Translations under genes and position numbers: made by a program
Part shown: piece after piece, positions 25,062 to 33,844 of the stretch
Numbering within the stretch: position 1 is the first letter of the stretch
Layout of the letters: the number at the start of each line of letters is the position of its first letter
Assembly: GCF_029626145.1 (NCBI RefSeq)
Contig: NZ_JARUBJ010000002.1
Span: 3,817,501 to 3,881,500 of the forward strand
Reading direction: 5' to 3'
Length of the DNA stretch: 64,000 nt
Source: Micromonospora sp. WMMD961
Lineage (GTDB): Bacteria; Actinomycetota; Actinomycetes; Mycobacteriales; Micromonosporaceae
Notes under the pieces: generated by a model
Told to the model about the DNA's origin: nothing
Database searches by the model: none
The model's input: the letters and a program-made list of their open reading frames with translations, nothing else

Positions 25062-25883
25062 ATGAGTCCACCCTTCGGGACCGTGGTCATCACGGGCGCC
25101 GCCGGCCGCATCGGCAGCGCACTCCGCCACGCCCTCCGCGACGAGACCCGCCACCTCGTCCTCGTCGATCGCGACCCACTAACCGCGCAGTCGCCGGTGG
25201 AGCGGGTCATCCGCCTGGACCTCACCGACCTCGACGCCCTGATCTCGGCGTTCGAGGGCGCTGACGTGGTGATCCACCTCGCCGGGCTGCCGGACGAGGC
25301 CCCTCTCGCCGACCTGCTGGACGCCAACGTGCTCGGCACGTTCCACGTCCTCGAGGCCGCCCGTCGGCAACAGGTCGACAGGGTCGTCCTTGCCAGCAGC
25401 AACCGGGTCACCGGCTTCCACCCCGTCGGCAAGACCGTCAACCCCGAAGATCCGGTCCGACCAGACGGGCTCTACGGGGTGAGCAAGGTGGCAATCGAGG
25501 CTCTCGCCCGCCTGTACGCGGACAAGTTCGCCCTGTCCGTGGTGTGCCTGCGCATCGGCAGCTTCGAGGACAGACCAGACGACGCCCGATACCTCGCCAC
25601 CTGGCTCAGCCCACGCGACTGCCTCGGATTCATCCGAGCGGCCATCACCGCACCCGACGTCTCCTTCGCCACCGCCTACGCCGTGTCGGCCAACACCCGC
25701 CGGTTTTGGGACCTCGACGCCGGCATCCAGCTCGGTTACACGCCGGTCGACAACGCGGAAGACCACGCCGCCCACGTCCTCGGCGCCGACGACCCCATCG
25801 ACTCCCACGCACCCCAGGGAGGCAGGTACGCCAGCGCCGAGACCACCCTCAGCCACATCCGCGGCGGGCAACCGAACCACTGA
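25062..25883 (+). CDS. NAD-dependent epimerase/dehydratase, uronate dehydrogenase-like
   Basis: A 273-residue extended-SDR-fold enzyme. ITGAAGRIGSALR (10-22) binds NAD; Asp36 in LVDRD supports NAD preference; catalytic residues are Ser112/113, Tyr138 and Lys142 (YGVSK). CLRIGSFEDRPDDARYLATW and the LGYTPVDNAEDHA ending match uronate dehydrogenases, which oxidise galacturonate or glucuronate to aldarolactones. No other uronate genes are adjacent, so specificity is an inference. GGAGGAG lies about 11 bases before the ATG. Confidence 0.78.
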   Translation: MSPPFGTVVITGAAGRIGSALRHALRDETRHLVLVDRDPLTAQSPVERVIRLDLTDLDALISAFEGADVVIHLAGLPDEAPLADLLDANVLGTFHVLEAARRQQVDRVVLASSNRVTGFHPVGKTVNPEDPVRPDGLYGVSKVAIEALARLYADKFALSVVCLRIGSFEDRPDDARYLATWLSPRDCLGFIRAAITAPDVSFATAYAVSANTRRFWDLDAGIQLGYTPVDNAEDHAAHVLGADDPIDSHAPQGGRYASAETTLSHIRGGQPNH

Positions 25884-25933
25884 CGGAAGGAGTGCAGGAT
25901 GGACCACACCGCCCAGCGGGGGAGAACCCGTCA

Positions 25934-26716
25934 ATGAAGCTGGCAGTCGACCAGTCACCAGGCACCGCACCAGAGGTGGTTTGCCTGCCCATGTTCAGCA
26001 TGACCCGCGCCGCCACAGCTGCCGCGTTCGGCCCAGCCCTCGCCGGCGCGGGCCTGCGAGAGACGTACCTCGACCTGCCCGGCCACGGAGACACCCCCGC
26101 AACCTGCCCGGCCACCTCCCAGGCGGTGCTGGACGTGGTGTGCGCGTGGCTCGACGACCACGTCGACGCGCCCGTCCTCCTGGCCGGCGCCTCCTACGGC
26201 GCGTACCTCGCCGCCGGGATCGCCCGCCAACGCCCCGAGCTCGTCCGCGGCCTGCTCCTCGTCTGCCCCGGTGTCACCATCGCGCCGAGCAGCCGCACCC
26301 TGCCCGAGCACCGCCCGTCCGCGGCACCCGCCGGCTGGCTCGACGAGGCCCCCACCGACCTTCGCGCGCACCTCGACACCGCGCTGGGCCACCGCACCCC
26401 GGCCGTCGTCGGCACGGTGCTCGCCGCCCTCGCCGCCGGCGGCCCCGGCGACGACACCTTCCAGCGGGCCCTGCAGACCGGCCCCGGGTACGCGTTGCCC
26501 GACGAGGACGTCGACACCCCCTTCCACGGCCCGGTCAGCGTGCTCACCGGCCGACAGGACGGCGTCGTCGGCTACATCGACCAGTTCCACGCCATGCGCC
26601 GCTACCCCCGTGGCACCTACACGACCATCGACCAGGCCGGCCACTACCTGCCCTTCGAACAACCGGCCCTGCTGCGCGCGCACACCCAGGACTGGCTGCG
26701 GCGAACCCAGTCCTGA
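25934..26716 (+). CDS. Alpha/beta hydrolase
   Basis: A 260-residue soluble hydrolase. The nucleophile elbow GASYGAY places Ser87; the acid is probably the Asp in LTGRQDGVVG and the base the His in QAGHYLPFEQP. LDLPGHGDTP is the usual front loop. Esterase, lactonase or peptidase activity cannot be distinguished; a position after a uronate-dehydrogenase-like gene would suit lactone hydrolysis, which is speculative. ATG 25934 has GGGGAGAA nearby; the frame is open upstream without meaning. Confidence 0.75.
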   Translation: MKLAVDQSPGTAPEVVCLPMFSMTRAATAAAFGPALAGAGLRETYLDLPGHGDTPATCPATSQAVLDVVCAWLDDHVDAPVLLAGASYGAYLAAGIARQRPELVRGLLLVCPGVTIAPSSRTLPEHRPSAAPAGWLDEAPTDLRAHLDTALGHRTPAVVGTVLAALAAGGPGDDTFQRALQTGPGYALPDEDVDTPFHGPVSVLTGRQDGVVGYIDQFHAMRRYPRGTYTTIDQAGHYLPFEQPALLRAHTQDWLRRTQS

Positions 26717-26854
26717 CTTTTGTCACGAGCACCGTGTGCACCACACATCGAAGGTTATGACTAACTGCACTGTGGCGCGTCCCGTCCCGTCCACGAGACT
26801 CGATCCAGCGCGCCGGCACGACAGCCGGCCGGGTTCGAGACGGGAGGCGGGACG

Positions 26855-29512
26855 GTGGACGAGCGCTACGACAGCTACTGCGCCGCGGATCGACTGTTCT
26901 ACGACTCGCTCGGAGCCGCCGTCGCGCAACCCGCCTTCCCGGCCGCCGATCGGCCGGTGCCGCAGGGATGGCGCCGCGAGTCGCTCGACGACTGGTTGAT
27001 CTACGGCCCGGACGGCGGTTCGCTACCCCAACAGGGCTGGAAGATCCACATCTCGGCCACGCTGGCGAACGCCGAGCGGATACTCGACACCGTCTTCGAC
27101 TACTGCGTACCCCGTGGCCTGTCCTTCAAGTTCCTGCGCGGACCCCGCACCCTGCTGCTGCGCAACTCCAAGTACGCCGCCCGAGCCGCCAGCGGCAAGT
27201 TCGTCACGGTCTACCCGCGCGACGACGCGGAGTTGGAGCTGACCTGCAAGGAACTCGACGAACTGCTGGCCGGCGAGCCCGGACCGTACGTCCTCAGCGA
27301 CCTGCGCTACGGAACCGGCCCGGTCCACGTGCGCTACGGCGGCTTCGCCGCCCGCTACTGCCACTCCCCGGACGGCCAGGTCGTGCCGGCGATCGAGGAC
27401 GACTCCGGCACGCTCGTGCCCGACCGCCGCGAACCCGTGTTCCACCTGCCGGCCTGGGTCACCCTGCCCGACTTCCTCGGCCCCCACCTGGCCGCCCGCA
27501 ACGACACCAACACCAACGAGGTGCCCTACCGCATCGAGCGGGTCATCCACTTCTCCAACGGTGGCGGACTGTACGTGGGCCGGGACCTGCGTACCGACAC
27601 CCCGGTGGTGCTCAAGGAGGCCCGACCGCACGCCGGCCTGGACGCCGACGGCACCGACGCCGTCGCCCGGCTGGCCCGCGAGGCCACCGCCCTGCGGCAA
27701 CTCGCCGACCTACCGCAGGTCCCACACGTGCACGACGAGTTCACCCTCGGCGAGCACCACTTCCTCGCGCTCGAATTCATCGAGGGCCGCCCGCTGAACA
27801 AGGCGCTCGTCGACAGGTACCCCCTCATCGACGCCGACGCGACGCCCGACGACCGCACGGCGTACACCCGCTGGGCCCGACACGTCTACGAACAGGTCGA
27901 CTCGCTCATCACGGCGATCCACGACCGCGGCCTGGTCTACGGTGACCTGCACCTGTTCAACATCATGATCCGCCCCGACGACCAGGTCGCCCTCGTCGAC
28001 TTCGAGGTCGCCGCCCCGATCGCCGGACACCGCCGACCCGGGCTGCGCAACCAGGGCTTCGCTGCCCCACGCGACCGCACCGGACCTGCGGTGGACCGCT
28101 ACGCCCTGGCCTGCCTACGACTGGCGCTGTTCCTGCCGCTGACCCAACTGGTCCGCCTCGCCCCCGCCAAAGTGGCACACCTCGCCGACCTCATCGCCGC
28201 GAACCTCCCGGTGCCCCGGTCCTTCCTCGACCCGGCCGTGCGCGAGATCACCGGTGACACACCGGCCACCGCCGCCCCCGACGTGCACCTCGGCGACTGG
28301 CCGACCTCGCGGGACCGACTGGCCACGGCGATCCTGGCCAGCGCCACCCCCGACCGCGACGACCGGCTCTTCCCCGGCGACATCGAACAGTTCCGCACCG
28401 GCGGCCTCAACCTCGCCCACGGCGCGGCAGGCGTCCTGTACGCCCTACACGCCAGCGGCGCCGACCGACAGCCCGAACACGAACAGTGGCTGGTACGGCG
28501 CGCAACGGCACCACCCTCCGGCACCCGCTGCGGCTTCTACGACGGCCTGCACGGCGTCGCCTACGCCCTGGAACACCTCGGCCGCCGCCAGGACGCCCTC
28601 GACGTCCTCGACATCTGCCTCCGCGAACCCCTCGACGGGCTCGACCACAGCCTGCACAGCGGACTGTCCGGGATCGCCCTCAACCTGGCCGAACTGGCCG
28701 CCCGCACCGGCGAGACGACACTGCGCGACGCCGCCTGGCAGGCCGCCGAACGCGTCATCGACCAACTCGCCGACGACCCCGGCCCCGACATCAGCGGCGG
28801 ACGCCACCCGTACGCCGGGCTGCTCCGCGGCCGCACCGGCGCGGCGCTGATGGCCCTACGGCTGCACGAACTGACCGGCGACGACACCCTGCTCCGGCAC
28901 GCCGCCACCGCACTACGGCAGGACCTACGCCGCTGCGTGGTACGCCCAGACGGCGCACTGGAGGTCAACGAAGGCTGGCGGACCATGCCCTACCTGGCCA
29001 ACGGCAGCGTCGGCATCGGACTGGTCATCGACCAGTACCTACGCCACCGCGCCGACGACCAGTTCACCGAAGCGAGCGCGGGGATCCGCCGCGCGGCACG
29101 CTCACCGTTCTACGCCCAGTCCGGGCTCTTCGCCGGCCGCGCCGGCATCATCACCTACCTCGCCGCCTCCACCGACGACACCGACCGCCGCCAACTCACC
29201 GCGCAACTGGACCGGCTGACCTGGCACGCGCTGCCGTACGGCGGCGGCACCGCCTTCCCCGGCGAGCAGCTGCTGCGCCTGTCCATGGACCTCGGCACCG
29301 GCACCGCCGGTGTGCTGCTCGCGCTGGCCTGCGCCCGGCACGACGCGCCACCGACGCTGCCGTTCCTCACGCCCCTCCCGGGCGCACCGACCCCCTCGCC
29401 ACAACGAGGGAGACCGACTCCACCGACGAAGCGAAGGGAGGTGACACGACATGGCGCTTCTCGACCTCCAGGGCCTGGAGATGGCTCCGGCCGACCGCAC
29501 GGGTGGCGGTAG
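26855..29512 (+). CDS. ramC: Class III lanthipeptide synthetase (RamC/AmfT, LanKC)
   Basis: An 885-residue trifunctional enzyme that phosphorylates Ser residues of the RamS precursor, eliminates phosphate and cyclises with Cys. Residues about 1-215 are the lyase-like domain (KIHISATLANAERILD, KYAARAASGKFVTVYP). The kinase spans about 225-450: Lys in PVVLKEARPH (about 252), catalytic loop GLVYGDLHLFNIMI (about 359-372), DFE in place of DFG (about 381). The LanC-like cyclase fills about 515-850 (LAHGAAGVLYALHA, SGLSGIALNLAEL), without the zinc Cys/His set of class I/II, as expected. GTG 26855 has GGGAGG upstream. The C-terminus runs 62 bases into ramS. Confidence 0.93.
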   Translation: MDERYDSYCAADRLFYDSLGAAVAQPAFPAADRPVPQGWRRESLDDWLIYGPDGGSLPQQGWKIHISATLANAERILDTVFDYCVPRGLSFKFLRGPRTLLLRNSKYAARAASGKFVTVYPRDDAELELTCKELDELLAGEPGPYVLSDLRYGTGPVHVRYGGFAARYCHSPDGQVVPAIEDDSGTLVPDRREPVFHLPAWVTLPDFLGPHLAARNDTNTNEVPYRIERVIHFSNGGGLYVGRDLRTDTPVVLKEARPHAGLDADGTDAVARLAREATALRQLADLPQVPHVHDEFTLGEHHFLALEFIEGRPLNKALVDRYPLIDADATPDDRTAYTRWARHVYEQVDSLITAIHDRGLVYGDLHLFNIMIRPDDQVALVDFEVAAPIAGHRRPGLRNQGFAAPRDRTGPAVDRYALACLRLALFLPLTQLVRLAPAKVAHLADLIAANLPVPRSFLDPAVREITGDTPATAAPDVHLGDWPTSRDRLATAILASATPDRDDRLFPGDIEQFRTGGLNLAHGAAGVLYALHASGADRQPEHEQWLVRRATAPPSGTRCGFYDGLHGVAYALEHLGRRQDALDVLDICLREPLDGLDHSLHSGLSGIALNLAELAARTGETTLRDAAWQAAERVIDQLADDPGPDISGGRHPYAGLLRGRTGAALMALRLHELTGDDTLLRHAATALRQDLRRCVVRPDGALEVNEGWRTMPYLANGSVGIGLVIDQYLRHRADDQFTEASAGIRRAARSPFYAQSGLFAGRAGIITYLAASTDDTDRRQLTAQLDRLTWHALPYGGGTAFPGEQLLRLSMDLGTGTAGVLLALACARHDAPPTLPFLTPLPGAPTPSPQRGRPTPPTKRREVTRHGASRPPGPGDGSGRPHGWR

Positions 29513-29570
29513 CCGGGCGAGCCTGCTGCTCTGCGGCGACAGCTCGCTCTCCGTCACGACCTGCAACTGA
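29451..29570 (+). CDS. ramS: SapB-type class III lanthipeptide precursor
   Basis: A 39-residue precursor. The leader MALLDLQGLEMAPADRTGGG carries the LLDLQ motif recognised by class III synthetases. The core SRASLLLCGDSSLSVTTCN differs from the Streptomyces coelicolor SapB core, as I recall it, only by Val for Ile; it has the two Ser/Ser/Cys ring units. The mature product should be a surface-active peptide that lets aerial hyphae leave the aqueous surface. AAGGGAGGTGA ends six bases before the ATG. Its first 62 bases overlap the end of ramC in another frame. Confidence 0.95.
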   Translation: MALLDLQGLEMAPADRTGGGSRASLLLCGDSSLSVTTCN

Positions 29571-29586
29571 TCCACTCGCACGCGGG

Positions 29587-29618
29587 GCCCTGGGCGGGTA
29601 GACGTACCCACCCAGGGC
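29587..29618 (+). terminator. Hairpin between ramS and ramA (possible attenuator)
   Basis: Arms 29587-29599 (GCCCTGGGCGGGT) and 29606-29618 (ACCCACCCAGGGC) pair over 13 positions with one mismatch and a 6-base loop. No T-run. Lying between the precursor gene and the exporter genes, it could partially stop transcription or protect the ramCS message, giving more precursor than transporter. Confidence 0.55.
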
Positions 29619-29643
29619 ACCCGCGCACCACCGGGAGGGACCG

Positions 29644-31362
29644 ATGTCGGCGTTCGTCACGGGCGACCGGTTACTCCGGCGCACCTCCCGGGCCGGCGGC
29701 GGCTGGACCGCCACGCTCGCCGCCGTCGCCCTGCTCGGCGCCACCGCCGAACTCCTGCTCCCCGCAGCCCTCGGCCGCGCCGTCGACACCGCCCTCACCA
29801 ACGGCTCCGGCTGGTCCACGGCCACCGCCTGCGCACTCGTACTCGTCCTCATCTGCGTCGACACCCTCAGCGACCTGGCCACCGGACTCGGCGCGGCACG
29901 CGCCACCGCAGGGCTACGCCGCCACCTGCTGCGCCACCTGTTCGCCCTCGACGTCCGCGCCACCCGCCGCCACCCGGTCGGCGACCTCGTCGGCCGGCTG
30001 GTCAGCCAAGCCGCCGACGCCGGCCAAGCCGGCAACGCCCTCGTCCTGGCGGCAGTGGCGATCGTCCCACCACTGGGCAGCGTCGTCGCGCTCACCATCA
30101 TCCACCCGGCCCTCGGGATCACCCTCCTCGCCGGTCTCACCGTCCTCACCGTCCTCATGCGCGCCTTCGTCACCGACGCCTCAGCCGTGACAGCCAGCTA
30201 CCAACGGGAACTGGGCACCATCGCCGGCCGACTACTCGAATCACTCAACGGCGCCCGCACCATCGCCGCCGCCGCCACCACCCACCGCGAACAGGAACGC
30301 GTCCTCGCCACCCTGCCGACACTGAACCAGTACGGCCACCGCGGATGGACACTCCTGGCCACGGCAAGCGCCCGCACCGCCGCCGTGGCACCGCTGCTGA
30401 ACCTCAGCGTCGTAGCCGTCGGCGGATACGCCCTGACCGCCGGCTGGCTCACGCCGGGACAACTGGTCGCCGCCATCCGCTACGCGGCCCTCGGCACCGG
30501 ACTCGGCGGCGTACTCGCCACACTGAACCACCTGGTCCGCAGCCGAGCGGGCGCGCATCGCCTCGCCGAAGTCCTCACCCAGCCCGCCGCACCGACCGGC
30601 ACCCGACCCCTCCCACCCGGCGGCGGCACGCTACGACTTCGCGCGGTCAGCGTGTACACCGATGACGGCCAACCCATCCTGGACCGAATCGACCTCGACG
30701 TACCCGCCGGCTGCACCGTCGCCGTCGTCGGCACATCCGGTGCCGGCAAGTCGACCCTCGCCGCAGTCGCCGGACGACTACACGACCCTGACGCCGGCGA
30801 CGTACACCTCGACGGAGTGCCCCTGCGTCACCTCGACCCGGCGGCGCTGCGCCGCGCCGTGGGCTACGCCTTCGACCAACCCGTACTGATCGGCGCGACC
30901 ATCCACGACGCCATCGGGCTGGCGCTGCCAACCGAGTCAGCGACGCCACCCACCGCGACGACCCCGGCGGTCCTCGCCGCCACCCGCGCCGCAGCAGTCG
31001 ACGACGTCGTCGAACGACTCCCCGACGGCTACCACACCCCGCTGGCCCACACACCACTGTCCGGCGGCGAAACCCAACGACTCGGCCTGGCCCGCGCGTT
31101 CACCGCCGAACGACTACTCATCCTGGACGACGCCACGTCCAACCTGGACACCGCCACCGAACACCGCATCACCCAGGCGACCACCGCACACACCGACCCC
31201 CGCACCCGGCTCCTGATCACCCACCGCGCCTCGACCGCAGCAGCAGCCGACCTGGTCGCCTGGCTGCACACCGGCAGACTGCGCGGCCTCGCACCACACC
31301 ACCAACTCTGGGCCGACCCGGACTACCGGGCCGTCTTCACACCGACAAGCAGCCAGCCGTGA
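29644..31362 (+). CDS. ramA: ABC transporter permease/ATPase (RamA type)
   Basis: A 572-residue half-transporter: about six membrane helices in residues 20-310, then an ATPase domain with Walker A GTSGAGKS (about 361-368), signature LSGGETQRL (about 472) and Walker B LLILDDATS (about 490). With RamB it forms the heterodimeric exporter expected to secrete the processed SapB-like peptide. ATG 29644 is preceded by GGGAGGG. Its stop overlaps the ramB start as GTGA. Confidence 0.9.
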   Translation: MSAFVTGDRLLRRTSRAGGGWTATLAAVALLGATAELLLPAALGRAVDTALTNGSGWSTATACALVLVLICVDTLSDLATGLGAARATAGLRRHLLRHLFALDVRATRRHPVGDLVGRLVSQAADAGQAGNALVLAAVAIVPPLGSVVALTIIHPALGITLLAGLTVLTVLMRAFVTDASAVTASYQRELGTIAGRLLESLNGARTIAAAATTHREQERVLATLPTLNQYGHRGWTLLATASARTAAVAPLLNLSVVAVGGYALTAGWLTPGQLVAAIRYAALGTGLGGVLATLNHLVRSRAGAHRLAEVLTQPAAPTGTRPLPPGGGTLRLRAVSVYTDDGQPILDRIDLDVPAGCTVAVVGTSGAGKSTLAAVAGRLHDPDAGDVHLDGVPLRHLDPAALRRAVGYAFDQPVLIGATIHDAIGLALPTESATPPTATTPAVLAATRAAAVDDVVERLPDGYHTPLAHTPLSGGETQRLGLARAFTAERLLILDDATSNLDTATEHRITQATTAHTDPRTRLLITHRASTAAAADLVAWLHTGRLRGLAPHHQLWADPDYRAVFTPTSSQP

Positions 31363-33119
31363 CCCACCCCGACGTACGCCAGGTGACCTGGCGAACCCTA
31401 CTGGCCCGCCGACGCGACCTGACCCGCCTCGGCGGCTGGTCACTCGTCGAATCGATACCCGCACTACTCTCCGGCTACCTGGTCGCCCGCGCCGTGGACG
31501 ACGGATTCCTGGCCGGACATCCCCAAACCGGTCTGACCTGGCTCGGCGCGCTCGCCATCGCCGTGCTGATCGGCGCGGTAGCCACCGGCCGGACATACCG
31601 GTGCCTCGGCGCCGTGGTCGAGCCGTTCCGCAACGACCTGACCACCCGCATGGTCCAAGGGGCGCTACGCGACGCCACCCGAACCGGCGCACACCCGGAC
31701 AACGCCGCCCTGGCCCGCCTGACCCACCAACTGGAGATCGTCCGCGACACCTTCGCCGGCCTGCTCATGGTCACCCGCGGCTTCCTCTTCTCCGCCGGCG
31801 CAGCCCTGCTCGGCCTCCTCGCCCTCGCGCCCATCCTGGCAGCACTGGCCGCGGCACCACTGGCCGCCGGCCTGACCGTCTTCCTCACCGCGCTACCGGC
31901 CATGATCGCGCACCAACGCGCCTACGTCCGCACCGGCGAACACCTCAGCCACTCCGCCGCCAGCGCACTGACCGCGCACCGCGACGTGCTGGCCTGCGGC
32001 GCCCAGACACGCGTGACAACCGACGTCGAGCACCAGGTGTCCGCCCAGGCCACCGCAGAACGCACCCTCGCCCGGATGGCCGCGATCCGCAGCCTCAGCC
32101 TCGGCATCGGCGGCTGGCTCCCACTGATCGTCCTCCTGGTGGCCACACCGTGGCTGGTCGAGCAGGGCCTGACCGCCGGCGCGGTGCTCGGCGCGCTGAT
32201 CTACATCTCCACCGGCCTGCAACCCGCCCTGCACACCCTGCTGCAAGGCATCGGCGGCGGAGGACTGCGCTACCTGGTCACCCTGGAGAACATCCTGCGC
32301 ACCTACCCGGAACCCGACACCCCCTGCCCGACCAGATCCCACCCCCAACCCCGCTCGACCAGCCACCCCACCCCAGCCGTCGAGATCCGCAACCTGACCT
32401 TCCGCTACGGCCCACACGCCCGACCCGTCCTGGAAAACCTCTCCCTGACCCTGAACCACGGAGACCACCTCGCCGTCGTAGGCCCCAGCGGCACCGGAAA
32501 ATCCACCCTGGCCGCCCTGCTCGCCGGCCTGCTACCACCACAGACCGGCACAGTCCACCTGGCCGGCGCCCCGGTCACCGGAGCCGACCCAACCGTCCTC
32601 GCCCGCAAACGGGTGCTCGTGCCGCAGGAGGCGTACGTCTTCACCGGCCGACTCGCCGACAACCTGCGCTATCTACGGCCCGACGCCGACGACCGCACCC
32701 TGGAAACCGCCCTCGACACACTCGGCGCGCGCCCTCTGGCGACCCGCCTCGGCGGCCTCGCCGCGCCGATCACGCCGGCCCTGCTCTCCAGCGGCGAGCG
32801 ACAACTCATCGCAGTGGTCCGCGCCTGGCTCGCACCCGCCCCACTGGTCATCCTCGACGAAGCCACCTGCCACCTGGACCCGGCACTGGAGGCAACCGTC
32901 GAAGACGCCTTCGCCCAACGACCCGGCAGCCTCGTCGTCATCGCCCACCGGATCAGCTCCGCGATCCGCGCCCACCGACTGCTCGTCCTCGACGGCACCG
33001 AAACCGTCGCCGGCACCCACGAGCAGCTGCTGGAACACTCCACGTCCTACCGACTGCTCGTCAACCACTGGCAGGAGCACACCACGCCACCCCTGGCCAC
33101 GCCGACACCACCGGGCTGA
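31359..33119 (+). CDS. ramB: ABC transporter permease/ATPase (RamB type)
   Basis: A 586-residue half-transporter with N-terminal membrane helices and C-terminal ATPase: Walker A GPSGTGKS (about 374-381) and Walker B LVILDEATC (about 496). The signature is LLSSGERQL rather than LSGGQ, a first-glycine change typical of one weaker site in asymmetric exporters. The start GTG (31359) overlaps the ramA stop, so translation is coupled. Last gene of the ramCSAB unit; the regulator genes are convergent. Confidence 0.9.
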   Translation: MTHPDVRQVTWRTLLARRRDLTRLGGWSLVESIPALLSGYLVARAVDDGFLAGHPQTGLTWLGALAIAVLIGAVATGRTYRCLGAVVEPFRNDLTTRMVQGALRDATRTGAHPDNAALARLTHQLEIVRDTFAGLLMVTRGFLFSAGAALLGLLALAPILAALAAAPLAAGLTVFLTALPAMIAHQRAYVRTGEHLSHSAASALTAHRDVLACGAQTRVTTDVEHQVSAQATAERTLARMAAIRSLSLGIGGWLPLIVLLVATPWLVEQGLTAGAVLGALIYISTGLQPALHTLLQGIGGGGLRYLVTLENILRTYPEPDTPCPTRSHPQPRSTSHPTPAVEIRNLTFRYGPHARPVLENLSLTLNHGDHLAVVGPSGTGKSTLAALLAGLLPPQTGTVHLAGAPVTGADPTVLARKRVLVPQEAYVFTGRLADNLRYLRPDADDRTLETALDTLGARPLATRLGGLAAPITPALLSSGERQLIAVVRAWLAPAPLVILDEATCHLDPALEATVEDAFAQRPGSLVVIAHRISSAIRAHRLLVLDGTETVAGTHEQLLEHSTSYRLLVNHWQEHTTPPLATPTPPG

Positions 33120-33137
33120 ACCGCCCAGCCACACCGG

Positions 33138-33722
33138 TCAGATCCAACCCGCCTCACGCGCCACCCGCACCGCCTCCACCCGGGTACGCGCACCAACCTT
33201 GCGAACGATCCGACCGAGATGATTGCGGACCGTCCCACTGCTCAACCCCAGCGACACCGCGACCTCCGCCACCGGAGCCCCCTGAGCGGTCAACGCGAGC
33301 ACCTCCGCCTCACGGCCGGTCAACGGACCATCCGCGTGTAGCGCCGCGACGACAAGGTCCGCGTCGAGCACCGGCTCCCGTCGAGCGAGCCGGCGAATCC
33401 CCTCGACCACCTGCTGCGGAGCGACATCGCTGCGCAGGAAGCCAACCATCCGCGTCCCACAGCGCATCCCGCGCAGCCGCCCCGCCCGGCGCGGATGAGC
33501 CAACACCAGCATCGGGCAGCGGCCAAGACGGCCGACCTCGACCCCCTCGACGAAATCCAGGTCAGCCACCACCACGTCGGGACGTTCGTCCCGCACGGCC
33601 CCGGGAACCGCGTCACCCCGGCCCACCTCCGCCACCACCCGGATGTCGTCCTCGGCGGCAAGCACAAACGACAGCGCGCCCAACACCAGGGCACTGTCCA
33701 ACGCGAGCAGGGTACGGATCAT
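33138..33722 (-). CDS. ramR: RamR-like LuxR-type response regulator
   Basis: A 194-residue regulator with an N-terminal receiver and C-terminal LuxR helix-turn-helix (LTGREAEVLALTAQG, SLGLSSGTVRNHLGRIVRKVG). RamR activates the ram operon in Streptomyces. The putative phospho-acceptor is kept (VVVADLDF), but the first acidic residue is Leu (LLALDS), the switch Thr is Ala (LVLAHP) and the conserved Lys is Arg (GFLRSD), so control by an ordinary kinase is unlikely. It is convergent with ramB. Which of the two adjacent regulators is the functional RamR is uncertain. Confidence 0.75.
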   Translation of the reverse strand: MIRTLLALDSALVLGALSFVLAAEDDIRVVAEVGRGDAVPGAVRDERPDVVVADLDFVEGVEVGRLGRCPMLVLAHPRRAGRLRGMRCGTRMVGFLRSDVAPQQVVEGIRRLARREPVLDADLVVAALHADGPLTGREAEVLALTAQGAPVAEVAVSLGLSSGTVRNHLGRIVRKVGARTRVEAVRVAREAGWI

Positions 33723-33844
33723 CACGAACCTTCCCGTGCACCCCCACGGCAATCACTCATCGTCAGCATTCAAACACGCAACCGACGCACCCGCACGGCG
33801 GGAGAGCGGGCCCGGTCGAACCACCGGACCCACCCCGTCAACAG

